A DNA stretch of 8,991 nt from a bacterium (lineage in GTDB: Bacteria > Auribacterota > UBA3054 > B51-G9). The notes beneath the pieces were generated by a model. It did no database searches and had not been told where the DNA came from. It saw only the letters and a list, made by a program, of their open reading frames with translations. Each line of letters begins with the position of its first letter. Within the stretch, counting starts at the first letter, position 1. The stretch covers positions 1 to 8,991 of the forward strand of contig JAOZSF010000039.1 of NCBI GenBank assembly GCA_029939815.1, read 5' to 3'. The position numbers and the translations under genes were made by a program. Of the stretch, positions 1 through 6,986 are shown in pieces.

Positions 1-686
1 GTATGAGTTTTAACTTTTGACATTGCGGTAATACCGACAATAGTTTTTCCCGCGCCGCAAGGAAGAACAACAACGCCGCATCCTCCTTCTTTACCGCCGC
101 CCTGATAGAAATTATCCGCAGCTTCTTTTTGATAATCTCTTACATCAAATGAATCGCTGAGATTAATATCTAAAGGTGTTCCCTGAACATATCCGGCAAG
201 ATCTTTTACCGGAAACCCGATTTTAGTGAGCGCGCGTTTAATTTCGCCTCTGAATTTCGGCTGAACGACAAAACTTTTTTCGGAATGAAAATCAACAAAT
301 CCCGCCGTTTTCGGATGATGTTCAATTTGTACCGCGAGTTTTACGCTATCAACCTCAAGCAACAGGTTATCACCTTTTTTAACAAGAGTAATGCGGCCGT
401 ACCTCGACGCGGTTTCAATAATTTCGTGCTGAAGATTTTCCGGCACAGGAAATTTACTGAATTGTTTCAGAGCATCAATAATTTCTTCCGGCTGTAAACC
501 CGCTGCAGTAGCATTCCAAATGGAAAGCGGAGTAATGCGGTAAGTATGAATATGCTCGGGACTTTTTTCGAGTTCCGCGAATAAAGCAAGCATATCCCTC
601 GCAGATTCATAAAGCGGATTATCCACTTCAAGAAGAACTGAGCGATCACTTTGGACAATTAACGGGTTAGCCGGATTTAGAGTCAT
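1..686 (-). CDS. XPB/Ssl2-type DNA helicase (ERCC3 family), N-terminal 228 residues, cut by window edge
   Basis: An SF2 ATP-dependent DNA translocase of the XPB family, acting on double-stranded DNA in repair or transcription-linked remodelling. It starts at ATG 684-686, and its first bases overlap the TGA of the upstream gene (ATGA, 4 bp). Residues 8-96 form the XPB N-terminal module (Pfam Helicase_C_3 type): LIVQSD at 9-14, then HIHTYRIT at 45-52 and a GL at 63-64, which match human XPB as I recall it (THVHEYKLT). Residues about 105-167 form a beta-alpha-beta-alpha unit containing FVVQPKF. The helicase core begins near DVRDYQ (181-186), and the Walker A motif is PCGAGKT (209-215), the sequence typical of bacterial XPB. 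DEAH, motif VI and lobe 2 lie outside the window. Bacterial XPB is known from mycobacteria and other phyla. No frameshift is seen. Family assignment is very secure; the cellular role is inferred. Confidence 0.95.
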   Translation of the reverse strand, partial: MTLNPANPLIVQSDRSVLLEVDNPLYESARDMLALFAELEKSPEHIHTYRITPLSIWNATAAGLQPEEIIDALKQFSKFPVPENLQHEIIETASRYGRITLVKKGDNLLLEVDSVKLAVQIEHHPKTAGFVDFHSEKSFVVQPKFRGEIKRALTKIGFPVKDLAGYVQGTPLDINLSDSFDVRDYQKEAADNFYQGGGKEGGCGVVVLPCGAGKTIVGITAMSKVKTH

Positions 687-2842
687 TTAATTTCTTCTTC
701 GTTTTCGATTTCATTCATTAGAGGAAGTTTTTCCATTACAACGGAATAAACTTTACCATCAATTTTCGCTTTCTTCAGCGCTTCTCTCGCAACATCCATA
801 AATTCAGGAAGTAAGACAAAAGCGTCTCTTGCCACGCGAGCGAGGATGATTCTTTTCCAATCGAAATGTTTTCTTATTAAATTTCTTTTTGAGAAAGCGA
901 AATTACTGAGAATTGCATACTCATCTCCCGGAGTTTTCTGCAGTAAGCCAAAACCAACAAGTAAATTCAATCTGACATTCATGGAAATTGGTCGTCCCGG
1001 TATATTTACGAGTCGCTCATAAGAGTTAACTGAAAAGTTTGTATCCCGCATGGATTTTGCCGATAAATAATAATTTACATCTTTATTATCTTCTGTACTG
1101 CTGTTTTCTTCAGGCTCGGAAATCGCGTCCCTAAGAGCAATTAATCTCAAATCATCAGGGGCGTGCAAAACGATTCTGCCGTCCGGTTTTACTTCTATAG
1201 AGCCGATAGGAACATCAGTATAATCAACCGGTTTGGCATAAATTCTGGTCATTATATTAAAAATATCATTTTCCGGAATAAGCAGAAGCGCATAATATTT
1301 TCCTACTTTTTTTGATTTATTACTGTTGAGTTTTATAAAAGCATCTCTTTCTTTCTCTGTATCAAAAGAAAATAAATTTATGTCACGGTAAAGTGTGACA
1401 TTCGGGGATACCGATCCCCATTCCTTGATTGAATGACGGACGTTTTTCGGAATTGGATACGAACAGTGCTTGTCAAGCCCGGCAAGAAGTTCAGATACTT
1501 TATGTCCCTGCTGAACTGCAGTACTGATTGATTCGCGCGTAAATTGATATGTACTCGCATTATCGTTTCCTGAACGTCTTGCGAAAAGTCCCAGCAACTG
1601 CGCAACAGTATCCCACGGACCTGAATGGGTGAGCAATGCAGTAAAATCAGGCTGAACAACGAGTTGCTGATCATTATCTTTATGTGCGGGAGCGAATTCA
1701 TCCCTGAGCCAAAATCTTCCCATTTCGGTTAACCTAGTGCATTTTGCTTTTCTGGAATTTTTCCCCCATTCGATTATGCCTGCCGGAGTAAACCAATTTT
1801 CGAGGAGTTTTTTTGTTAAAGATTTCCAAGTGGATTCCGAAGGAAATTCCGCGTTTGAAAAAGCCCAGAACCAACTCCGAACCCCTTTACCTGTAGAAAA
1901 CATTTCACGGACATTTTCAGAAATGATTTCAGAAATAGGTCTCACTAAAAGCCAGTCATCTTTGTCAGTTGATGAAAGAATAGTAGAGATCATTCGCAAC
2001 GCGAATTTATGAATACCAAAAACCGTGTATGTTAATTCACTTTCCGGCGGTTCAATCATATTGGCGCTGTAATTAAGAAACTCTTTCATCTGCTGTGCCC
2101 TTGGCGCTTTACGGAAATTCGCAAATTTTCGCTCGATAATTGTCGTTCCCGTACTGTCAATTCTTAATATTCCGGTTGTACGCGCGAAATCGATCATGTG
2201 TTCCGGAGAACACATTGATTTGCTGTGCTCGTCCCAGATTTTACTCAAAACTTTTCGTGAACGCGAACTAAGTTTCCCGTGTTGAGTAAGCTTTATTTCC
2301 GCTCTGCTTACACTATCAAGAAATTCTGTAAGTAAGATACTTGCGGAAGGTTCTTCACCGGCAATCGGTTTAACTTTTTCAGCAAAAATATCACATTGAA
2401 AATCAATTTGAGGCTCAATTATTTTTTCCCTCTGCATCGCAGGCGGAAAAACAAGAACCTGATCGGCATTCACATCCGACCACTCGGCTTTTGCCGATGG
2501 CCATAAAGTCGGATCTTCAAAAAACGCTAATCCTTTGTAATGAATCTCACCGAGAGATGCTAAAGTTACATTATGCCCGGAAGCTCTTGTCATCGCGATT
2601 ATCTCGCCAATTGTTATTTCCGAATTTTCAAGAATATTTTTTAGTAAAGCTCTTGATTCCGGTTTTAGCCCGGCAATAATTTTTTTTCTTAAAGAAACTT
2701 TTTCTGTTTGTTCAAGATACAGTAATGTTTGTTCTTCGCTGCGTCTTTCAAGTTGTTCCGAACTGAGCCAATGTTTAAATACAGGTCTCAATGAACGGTT
2801 AACTGAAGAAAGCAGGTTTTGGATTATAAGTTCACTCGTCAT
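683..2842 (-). CDS. Helicase_C_3-domain partner of XPB, p52/Tfb2-like (719 aa)
   Basis: A likely direct partner of the XPB helicase encoded next, comparable to TFIIH p52/Tfb2, which binds XPB and stimulates its ATPase. Residues 1-380 look helical and winged-helix-like, with HGKLSSRSRKVL (188-199) and TRLTEMGRFWL (369-379); the latter resembles the end of the p52 winged-helix part before its clutch. Residues 391-476 are a Helicase_C_3/clutch-type module: LVVQPDF at 394-400, FTRES at 434-438, IPKNV at 464-468. Human p52 has TRES at the same place (recalled). Residues 481-544 form a beta-alpha-beta-alpha unit. A second, weaker copy of the whole module follows at about 547-705, with FVLLPEF at 675-681. 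No helicase motifs or nuclease residues are seen. The start ATG overlaps the upstream gene by 11 bp, with a weak AAGG about 11 nt before it; the stop overlaps the XPB start by 4 bp. Actinobacterial XPB genes have a similar neighbour (recalled). The domain call is strong; the p52 equivalence is inference. Confidence 0.8.
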   Translation of the reverse strand: MTSELIIQNLLSSVNRSLRPVFKHWLSSEQLERRSEEQTLLYLEQTEKVSLRKKIIAGLKPESRALLKNILENSEITIGEIIAMTRASGHNVTLASLGEIHYKGLAFFEDPTLWPSAKAEWSDVNADQVLVFPPAMQREKIIEPQIDFQCDIFAEKVKPIAGEEPSASILLTEFLDSVSRAEIKLTQHGKLSSRSRKVLSKIWDEHSKSMCSPEHMIDFARTTGILRIDSTGTTIIERKFANFRKAPRAQQMKEFLNYSANMIEPPESELTYTVFGIHKFALRMISTILSSTDKDDWLLVRPISEIISENVREMFSTGKGVRSWFWAFSNAEFPSESTWKSLTKKLLENWFTPAGIIEWGKNSRKAKCTRLTEMGRFWLRDEFAPAHKDNDQQLVVQPDFTALLTHSGPWDTVAQLLGLFARRSGNDNASTYQFTRESISTAVQQGHKVSELLAGLDKHCSYPIPKNVRHSIKEWGSVSPNVTLYRDINLFSFDTEKERDAFIKLNSNKSKKVGKYYALLLIPENDIFNIMTRIYAKPVDYTDVPIGSIEVKPDGRIVLHAPDDLRLIALRDAISEPEENSSTEDNKDVNYYLSAKSMRDTNFSVNSYERLVNIPGRPISMNVRLNLLVGFGLLQKTPGDEYAILSNFAFSKRNLIRKHFDWKRIILARVARDAFVLLPEFMDVAREALKKAKIDGKVYSVVMEKLPLMNEIENEEEIK

Positions 2843-3041
2843 GGGTTTTTACCTTAAATGATATACCGGTCTTAGCAAGTAATTTTTCTACGTTAGATAT
2901 ATATTGTCCGTCAATAAGCCAATGGGTGCTGTCCATCTTCATTATTACGGCTTGCTGTAATACCGGCGATTGCATTAATTGTTCTCTCATTGTTGAATCG
3001 GGAATTTCTAATATGTGTATCCCGTGATGTAATACTGGCAT
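2832..3041 (-). CDS. Small 69-aa protein, candidate bacterial p8/TTDA/Tfb5 homologue
   Basis: A 69-residue soluble protein with predicted order beta (GIHILEI, 7-13), alpha (STMREQLMQ, 16-24), beta (AVIMKM, 31-36), beta (THWLID, 39-44), alpha (ISNVEKLLAKTG, 48-59). Human p8 (GTF2H5, 71 aa) and yeast Tfb5 (72 aa), as I recall them, have the same length and order. Shared residues include the first glycine (residue 7 in both human p8 and here), DxxM followed four residues later by Leu (D15, M18, L22), and the D-x-T-H signature (D37, T39, H40; DDTH in both eukaryotic proteins). It also resembles the second half of the XPB N-terminal domain encoded two genes downstream, so it could instead be a detached copy of that module. 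The ATG is the only plausible start, since an in-frame stop lies five codons upstream. Its stop lies inside the next gene (11-bp overlap). It is likely a real gene because of conservation-like pattern, overlap and context. Confidence 0.72.
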   Translation of the reverse strand: MPVLHHGIHILEIPDSTMREQLMQSPVLQQAVIMKMDSTHWLIDGQYISNVEKLLAKTGISFKVKTHDE

Positions 3042-3049
3042 GTTCTTAA

Positions 3050-3111
3050 TTTGTTATTTGTTATTCGTTATTTGTTATTTGTTATTTTATTTACCGATTA
3101 CCGGTTACCGC
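3050..3111 (-). repeat. Heptamer tandem array directly after the SpoU methyltransferase stop
   Basis: On the minus strand the stop codon is followed by GCGGTAA, CCGGTAA and TCGGTAA, a 6-bp connector, then TAACAAA, TAACAAA, TAACGAA, TAACAAA, TAACAAA. The period is 7 bp and every unit contains TAA, so successive units put stop codons in all three frames. The array fills the gap between the methyltransferase and the p8-like gene. No terminator hairpin or convincing promoter is seen in it. Confidence 0.85.
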
Positions 3112-3897
3112 TTATTTCTTCCCCCAAAGTTCGTACATGGCAATTGATGCCGCACAGCTTGTATTTAATGATTCGACTTCCGGGTTCATTGATATTGCGG
3201 CGGTTTTAAATGTTTTTTTTAGTTCTTCTGTTATTCCGTGCGATTCGTTACCTATTATTATAATTTTATTTAAAGTTAAATTTTTTGATTTTATTTCTTC
3301 TTTTCCATCAGGAGTTAAAATTATTATTTTATCTTTGTTTTTTTCAAGCCATGGTTCCAATTCTTCTTCCGTAATTTTTAAAATATCAATTGTGAAAAAT
3401 GCTCCCGAAGTCGCCCTGATGCACATAGGATGATATTCATCAACACACGGCTCAACAATTATCACCGCTCCGCAGCCGAATGCGGCAGCTGATCTGATTA
3501 TTGTTCCCTGATTGCCCGGATTATTAAGCTGCCATAAAATGACCAGCGGTTTCTCTGTATTATCCGGCAGTTCAGTTTTTATATTTATTTTTGCCACTAC
3601 GCCAATTCCTTCAGGGTGGCGTAGCGCGGAAATTTTTCTAAAGCAATCTCCATTAAAGATTTTTATGTTAAATCCTTTTCTGTCAGCAGTTTTTGAAAGT
3701 TTTACCGCTTCATCACCTGCTTCGTCGCTTACAATAATATCGCAAATTTCAAATTTATTTGAGTTAAGCGCTGATTCAACCGCTTTAGTTCCTTCAGCCC
3801 AAAACAGACCTTTTTCCTCTCTTCCTTTTTTATTCAGGAGAGAAAAAACTTTTTTCACATAAGAATTTGAACGGCTTGTAATAATACTTTCTTTCAT
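3112..3897 (-). CDS. SpoU/TrmH-family (TsnR/RlmB-like) rRNA 2'-O-ribose methyltransferase
   Basis: An S-adenosylmethionine-dependent RNA 2'-O-methyltransferase of the SPOUT class, probably acting on 23S rRNA; the exact target nucleotide cannot be read from sequence. The N-terminal substrate-binding domain (about 1-105) includes ITSRSN (6-11) and LFWAEGTKAV (31-40). The C-terminal knotted domain has all three SpoU motifs: NNPGNQGTIIR (125-135) with the catalytic-type Asn and Arg, IIGNESHG (214-221), and ESLNTSCAASIAMYEL (242-257). Length (261 aa) is normal for the family. The usual Asp before PGN in motif 1 is Asn here (NNPGN), a mild variation. It starts 3 bp after the TPR gene stop, so the two are almost certainly co-transcribed and probably translationally coupled. 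The heptamer array follows its stop. Confidence 0.9.
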   Translation of the reverse strand: MKESIITSRSNSYVKKVFSLLNKKGREEKGLFWAEGTKAVESALNSNKFEICDIIVSDEAGDEAVKLSKTADRKGFNIKIFNGDCFRKISALRHPEGIGVVAKINIKTELPDNTEKPLVILWQLNNPGNQGTIIRSAAAFGCGAVIIVEPCVDEYHPMCIRATSGAFFTIDILKITEEELEPWLEKNKDKIIILTPDGKEEIKSKNLTLNKIIIIGNESHGITEELKKTFKTAAISMNPEVESLNTSCAASIAMYELWGKK

Positions 3898-3900
3898 AAT

Positions 3901-5061
3901 TTATTCAAGCGGTTCTCCTCTGTAAGGAATTGCGGCGAATTTTTGTCCATAGGCAGCAAGCAAATCAGATTCGTGATGAATTGTTTTTACTACCGCGTAA
4001 CAACTTCTTGCACGTGAATATTGTTTTTTAAGGTCATAAACTGTCCCTTGCCGAAGAATTGCCCATGCTTTCAAATAGGGTTTATTTTCGGCAAAATTAA
4101 AAGTAAAGGCGAAATTTTTTAAAGCATCATCATATTTTTTTGTTTTAGCATAAATTAAGCCCAGCATATAATATTGATTAGCTATAAGTCCGTCTATTTC
4201 TTTCCTTTTGTCATATTCAATTCTTATAAGTTGATTCGTAGCGCAGTTTAACGCAGTTTTATATTCCCGCTGCCTTAACAATATTTCCTGTTTAAGAAAA
4301 CCAAAACAGTAATTCTCGGGATGTTCTGTTAATAATTTTTCCGCAAAACTCAGCGCCGTATAATATTGGTCATCCCACAAATACGCTATAGAAAGAAGCA
4401 TCTCAGATTCAACTCTTCCAAATTCAGAGTGTGATACCGCGTATTCCAGGTTTTCTATTCCAACATTCTGATTAGCCGGTTCAACCAGCAATGAAGCAAA
4501 AAATCTAAAATACCATGGCATCTTTGATGTAAAATATTGATAAGATCCTAAAAACATCTTGGCGTCCGCGCTTGTTTTGCTGTTTTTACACGATCTGTTA
4601 ATCAGGGAAATTCCGCGTTTAAGCCATCTTAATGAATCGATATAATTTTGCTGTTTACCTTCGGAATATGATTTCAGCATAAACGCAACTCCGGAATAAT
4701 ACAAATTCCAGGGTGCCTTTTCAGAACTTTTAGATGATAAAGCCTGCTTTACCGCCATTTCGGTATAAGCGTTAAATTGTTCCGTATTAGCATCTGTTGT
4801 TCCTGTTGTTAAAGTGCGGCCAATAGACGTTAACGCGAGATAAACGTATCCTATCGGATGGTTGCTTTCTGCTGCAGTTATCTGAGAAAAAATGTTTTCC
4901 GCCTGGTCAAAATTCAAATTGTAAAGCTGATTTATTCCAGTGTGAACCTGAACGGCGGTTCTCGGTGAAAGATCAGCAGCGCCAAATAATTTACCTGTTG
5001 TTAATAGTAAAACCGTCAACGAAGCAGATATCAATAAAAATTTTTTTAGTAAAAAATACAT
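3901..5061 (-). CDS. Exported tetratricopeptide-repeat protein of unknown role
   Basis: A 386-residue protein with an N-terminal signal peptide: lysines at 6-7, a hydrophobic stretch at about 8-22, and a likely signal peptidase I site near LFGA-A (25-29). No lipobox cysteine is present, so it should be periplasmic or outer-membrane associated. Several TPR-like helix pairs are visible: 44-80 (FDQAENIF), 218-252 (YYTALSFAEKLLTEHPEN), 297-325 (YDDALKNFAF) and 333-362 (YSRARSCYAVV). The segment 167-210, with LGSYQYFTSKMPWYFRF and an NVGIENLEYA helix, resembles TTC39/Iml2-like bacterial TPR proteins; this is a loose impression only. It sits 5 bp after the rpoN stop and 3 bp before the methyltransferase start, within one operon. 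TPR proteins are scaffolds, so no specific function is assigned. Confidence 0.8.
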   Translation of the reverse strand: MYFLLKKFLLISASLTVLLLTTGKLFGAADLSPRTAVQVHTGINQLYNLNFDQAENIFSQITAAESNHPIGYVYLALTSIGRTLTTGTTDANTEQFNAYTEMAVKQALSSKSSEKAPWNLYYSGVAFMLKSYSEGKQQNYIDSLRWLKRGISLINRSCKNSKTSADAKMFLGSYQYFTSKMPWYFRFFASLLVEPANQNVGIENLEYAVSHSEFGRVESEMLLSIAYLWDDQYYTALSFAEKLLTEHPENYCFGFLKQEILLRQREYKTALNCATNQLIRIEYDKRKEIDGLIANQYYMLGLIYAKTKKYDDALKNFAFTFNFAENKPYLKAWAILRQGTVYDLKKQYSRARSCYAVVKTIHHESDLLAAYGQKFAAIPYRGEPLE

Positions 5062-5066
5062 ATTAA

Positions 5067-6620
5067 CTATACAAAAGTTTTTCTTTGACGGGTGTTTAGA
5101 ATTCCAAGCGCCTTGCGGTATTTAACGACTGTACGGCGAGCAACAGGGCAACCCGCTTCTTTCAGTAATTCAGATAATTTCGCATCGCTGTACGGTTTTG
5201 TTTTATCTTCTTTTTCAATCAATTCCTTAAGTTTCGCTTTTATAGCGTTAGTTGAGATATCCTCACCATCCGAGTTTTCAACATGGGAACCGAAAAAATA
5301 ACGCATTTCATAAATTCCCTGCGGTGTGTCCATATATTTATCATTGACTGTTCGGCTTACCGTTGCTTCATGAACACCAACTTTATCAGCAATTTCTTTC
5401 ATGCAAAGCGGTTTTAAAGCCATAGGACCTTCTGATAAAAAATCTTTTTGCGCTTCGACTATCGCTTCCGCAACAGCAAGAATTGTACGTTTTCTAAATT
5501 TCAGGTTATTTATAAAGCTTTCACCATTCCGAATTTCATTTCTTAATTCGCTTAACTCTTTTTTGTTAAAAACTTTGTTTTTTACATAATCCTTGATTCG
5601 CGGACTAATACGGATGTATGGTAGAAGATTATCATTCGTCTCAACATGATAACTACCGTCATCTTTCCGCGTAACAATAATATCCGGTTTTATTACTAAA
5701 GCGGAATCTGTTGATAGATCGCGACCCGGTTTTGGATCGTAATGGCTGAGTTCCTCTATTATTTCATCAAGCTCATCAATCGTAATTCTTAATCCTTTGG
5801 CAACACGCTCGCGGCGATTATGTAAAAGTTCATCGAAATATTCATCTATTAATGTATATACCGGAGAATCTTTTTTTCCGTCTCGTTCAAGCTGTATCAA
5901 CAAACTTTCACGTAGATCCGATGCCCCTATTCCGGGAGGGTCAAAAGTTTTAAATTTTTCGATTATTTCCTTTACATGGGATGGATCTGCTTCTAATTCT
6001 TTAGCAATATCTTCAGCTGTTTCAGTTAAGAAGCCGTTTTTATCAAGACTTCCTATTACATATTCAAAAATCTCGTTGTCCTCAGGAGAAAAAGCTAAAC
6101 TTAAATACTGCTCGCGAAGCTCATCTATTAATGAACGCGATGTGGGGATCGATTGCATCCTGAATTCATAATCACTGTCATCGCTTAACTTACGCTCATT
6201 ATAAGAAACCGATTCCGTGCGACTTACCGTTCCTTTCGGAATTTCTTCGGATTCATAAAATGATTTCCAGTTTTCGTCTTCGGAAATTAAAGTTGCAAGC
6301 TCTTTCTCATAAACTTTATCGGGATTGTCGGTATCAGAATTAATTAATATTTCATTATTTTCAGATGTGAGAGATTGTGAACGCTCTTCCCGAGCGCTTT
6401 CTTTATCCTGAACATCCGGGTCAAAACTTTTCATGTCTTCCGAATCACTTTCGTTATTCGGATCGTAAAGTTCAAGTGTTGGATTCGAGATAAGCTGCCG
6501 GTCAATCATTGCCTGCAATTCCATAGCAGGAACCTGCAGCAATTTAAGTGATTGCTGCAATTGCGGCGCAAGAATTTGCTGCTGCGAGAGTCTGAATTCT
6601 GTACTAAAATTAGGTGTCAT
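5067..6620 (-). CDS. rpoN: RNA polymerase sigma-54 factor
   Basis: Sigma-54 directs RNA polymerase to -24/-12 promoters and needs AAA+ enhancer-binding activators. Region I (1-50) is Gln/Leu-rich with LSQQQILAPQLQQSLKLLQ, the activator-responsive segment. Region II (52-160) is a long acidic linker. The core-binding domain follows (about 162-300), with SLDKNGFL (191-198) and the DPPGIGASDLRE motif (227-238). The DNA-binding part contains the helix-turn-helix at 407-430 (MKEIADKVGVHEATVSRTV), and the RpoN box is ARRTVVKYR (494-502), one substitution from the canonical ARRTVAKYR. The protein ends LNTRQRKTFV. Its 517 residues are slightly long because of region II. The start is ATG 6618-6620, preceded by A/T-rich sequence without a Shine-Dalgarno site. 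It heads the series with the TPR and methyltransferase genes and has a putative sigma-70 promoter upstream. Confidence 0.97.
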   Translation of the reverse strand: MTPNFSTEFRLSQQQILAPQLQQSLKLLQVPAMELQAMIDRQLISNPTLELYDPNNESDSEDMKSFDPDVQDKESAREERSQSLTSENNEILINSDTDNPDKVYEKELATLISEDENWKSFYESEEIPKGTVSRTESVSYNERKLSDDSDYEFRMQSIPTSRSLIDELREQYLSLAFSPEDNEIFEYVIGSLDKNGFLTETAEDIAKELEADPSHVKEIIEKFKTFDPPGIGASDLRESLLIQLERDGKKDSPVYTLIDEYFDELLHNRRERVAKGLRITIDELDEIIEELSHYDPKPGRDLSTDSALVIKPDIIVTRKDDGSYHVETNDNLLPYIRISPRIKDYVKNKVFNKKELSELRNEIRNGESFINNLKFRKRTILAVAEAIVEAQKDFLSEGPMALKPLCMKEIADKVGVHEATVSRTVNDKYMDTPQGIYEMRYFFGSHVENSDGEDISTNAIKAKLKELIEKEDKTKPYSDAKLSELLKEAGCPVARRTVVKYRKALGILNTRQRKTFV

Positions 6621-6673
6621 TAATTTTTTTATATATAAAGTATTTATTTTCGTTCTTCAATATTACTTTATAA

Positions 6674-6702
6674 ATTATACCAAAACAATTTTGAAACTCC
6701 AA
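6674..6702 (-). promoter_or_regulatory. Putative extended -10 sigma-70 promoter for the rpoN operon
   Basis: On the minus strand a perfect TATAAT (6674-6679) is preceded by TGG, giving an extended -10 (TGnTATAAT). A partial -35, TTGGAG (6697-6702), lies 17 bp upstream of the -10. Transcription would begin near 6667, leaving a leader of about 47 nt before the rpoN ATG. The -35 matches only its TTG half. In an AT-rich region such matches can arise by chance. Confidence 0.5.
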
Positions 6703-6762
6703 ATTTTACAGAATATAGCAAAATAGCGATTTTATAAACATTGTCAAATACGTTAGTTATAA

Positions 6763-6783
6763 CAAAAAAAATCGTTTTTTTTG
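6763..6783. terminator. A8-TCG-T8 inverted repeat, possible terminator
   Basis: Nine-base arms (CAAAAAAAA and TTTTTTTTG) around TCG. On the minus strand it could end transcripts coming from rlmN before the rpoN promoter at 6674-6702. The stem is almost entirely A-T, so it is weak compared with a normal GC-rich terminator. Confidence 0.3.
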
Positions 6784-6844
6784 GGAGATTGATAATTTAA
6801 AAAAGAATAAAAGAAGGAAAAGTTGGCTGTTCTTCGTTAGTTGT

Positions 6845-6872
6845 CGAATATCCGCCGAAGGAGGATTATTCG
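6845..6872. repeat. Imperfect hairpin carrying the TCCGCCGAAGGAGGA 15-mer
   Basis: CGAATA (6845-6850) pairs with TATTCG (6867-6872). Inside it, TCC pairs with GGA and CC with GG around a GAA loop, with one G/A mismatch and one bulged T. The inner 15-mer at 6851-6865 recurs as an exact reverse complement at 8488-8502, which marks it as a dispersed repeat. Confidence 0.7.
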
Positions 6873-6878
6873 TAAATT

Positions 6879-6912
6879 CCCCTCCTTTGTAAGGAGGGGT
6901 AGCACAAAGTGC
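6879..6912. repeat. CCCCTCC double-hairpin element
   Basis: A perfect 9-bp stem CCCCTCCTT/AAGGAGGGG with TGT loop (6879-6899), followed after 2 bp by a GCAC-AAA-GTGC hairpin (6902-6912) and CGAGGTGGT. No U-tract follows on either strand, so it is not a simple terminator. I recall very similar strings scattered between genes in Bacteroidota-type genomes; this is memory, not a search. Confidence 0.7.
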
Positions 6913-6954
6913 CGAGGTGGTATATTAAAATCGTTAATCGATGTTTGCGAAGCT

Positions 6955-6970
6955 CCCGGAGTGTTTCGGG
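6955..6970. repeat. Short GC-rich hairpin
   Basis: CCCGGA (6955-6960) pairs with TTCGGG (6965-6970), including one G-T wobble, around a GTGT loop. It belongs to the hairpin cluster downstream of rlmN. Confidence 0.5.
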
Positions 6971-6986
6971 CGGTGTTGGATGTTCT

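Noticed and set aside
1737..2012. Plus-strand open frames opposite the p52-like gene, and similar ones opposite the methyltransferase and rpoN
   Set aside because: They lie antisense to well-supported genes, have low-complexity Ser/Phe-rich products and no recognisable domain.
683..2842. 719-aa protein as a helicase or as a Bax1-type nuclease partner of XPB
   Set aside because: There is no Walker A/B or nuclease motif; it has only Helicase_C_3-type and winged-helix-like parts, despite the Pfam name.
3050..3111. CRISPR array or promoter in the heptamer repeats
   Set aside because: Units are 7 bp without spacers, and no -35/-10 pair is present, only a TAAAAT by chance in AT-rich sequence.
6902..6913. 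Sigma-54-like GGCAC...TGC on the minus strand between rlmN and rpoN
   Set aside because: GG and GC are 8 bp apart, not the required 10, and the bases form the GCAC-AAA-GTGC hairpin of a repeat element.
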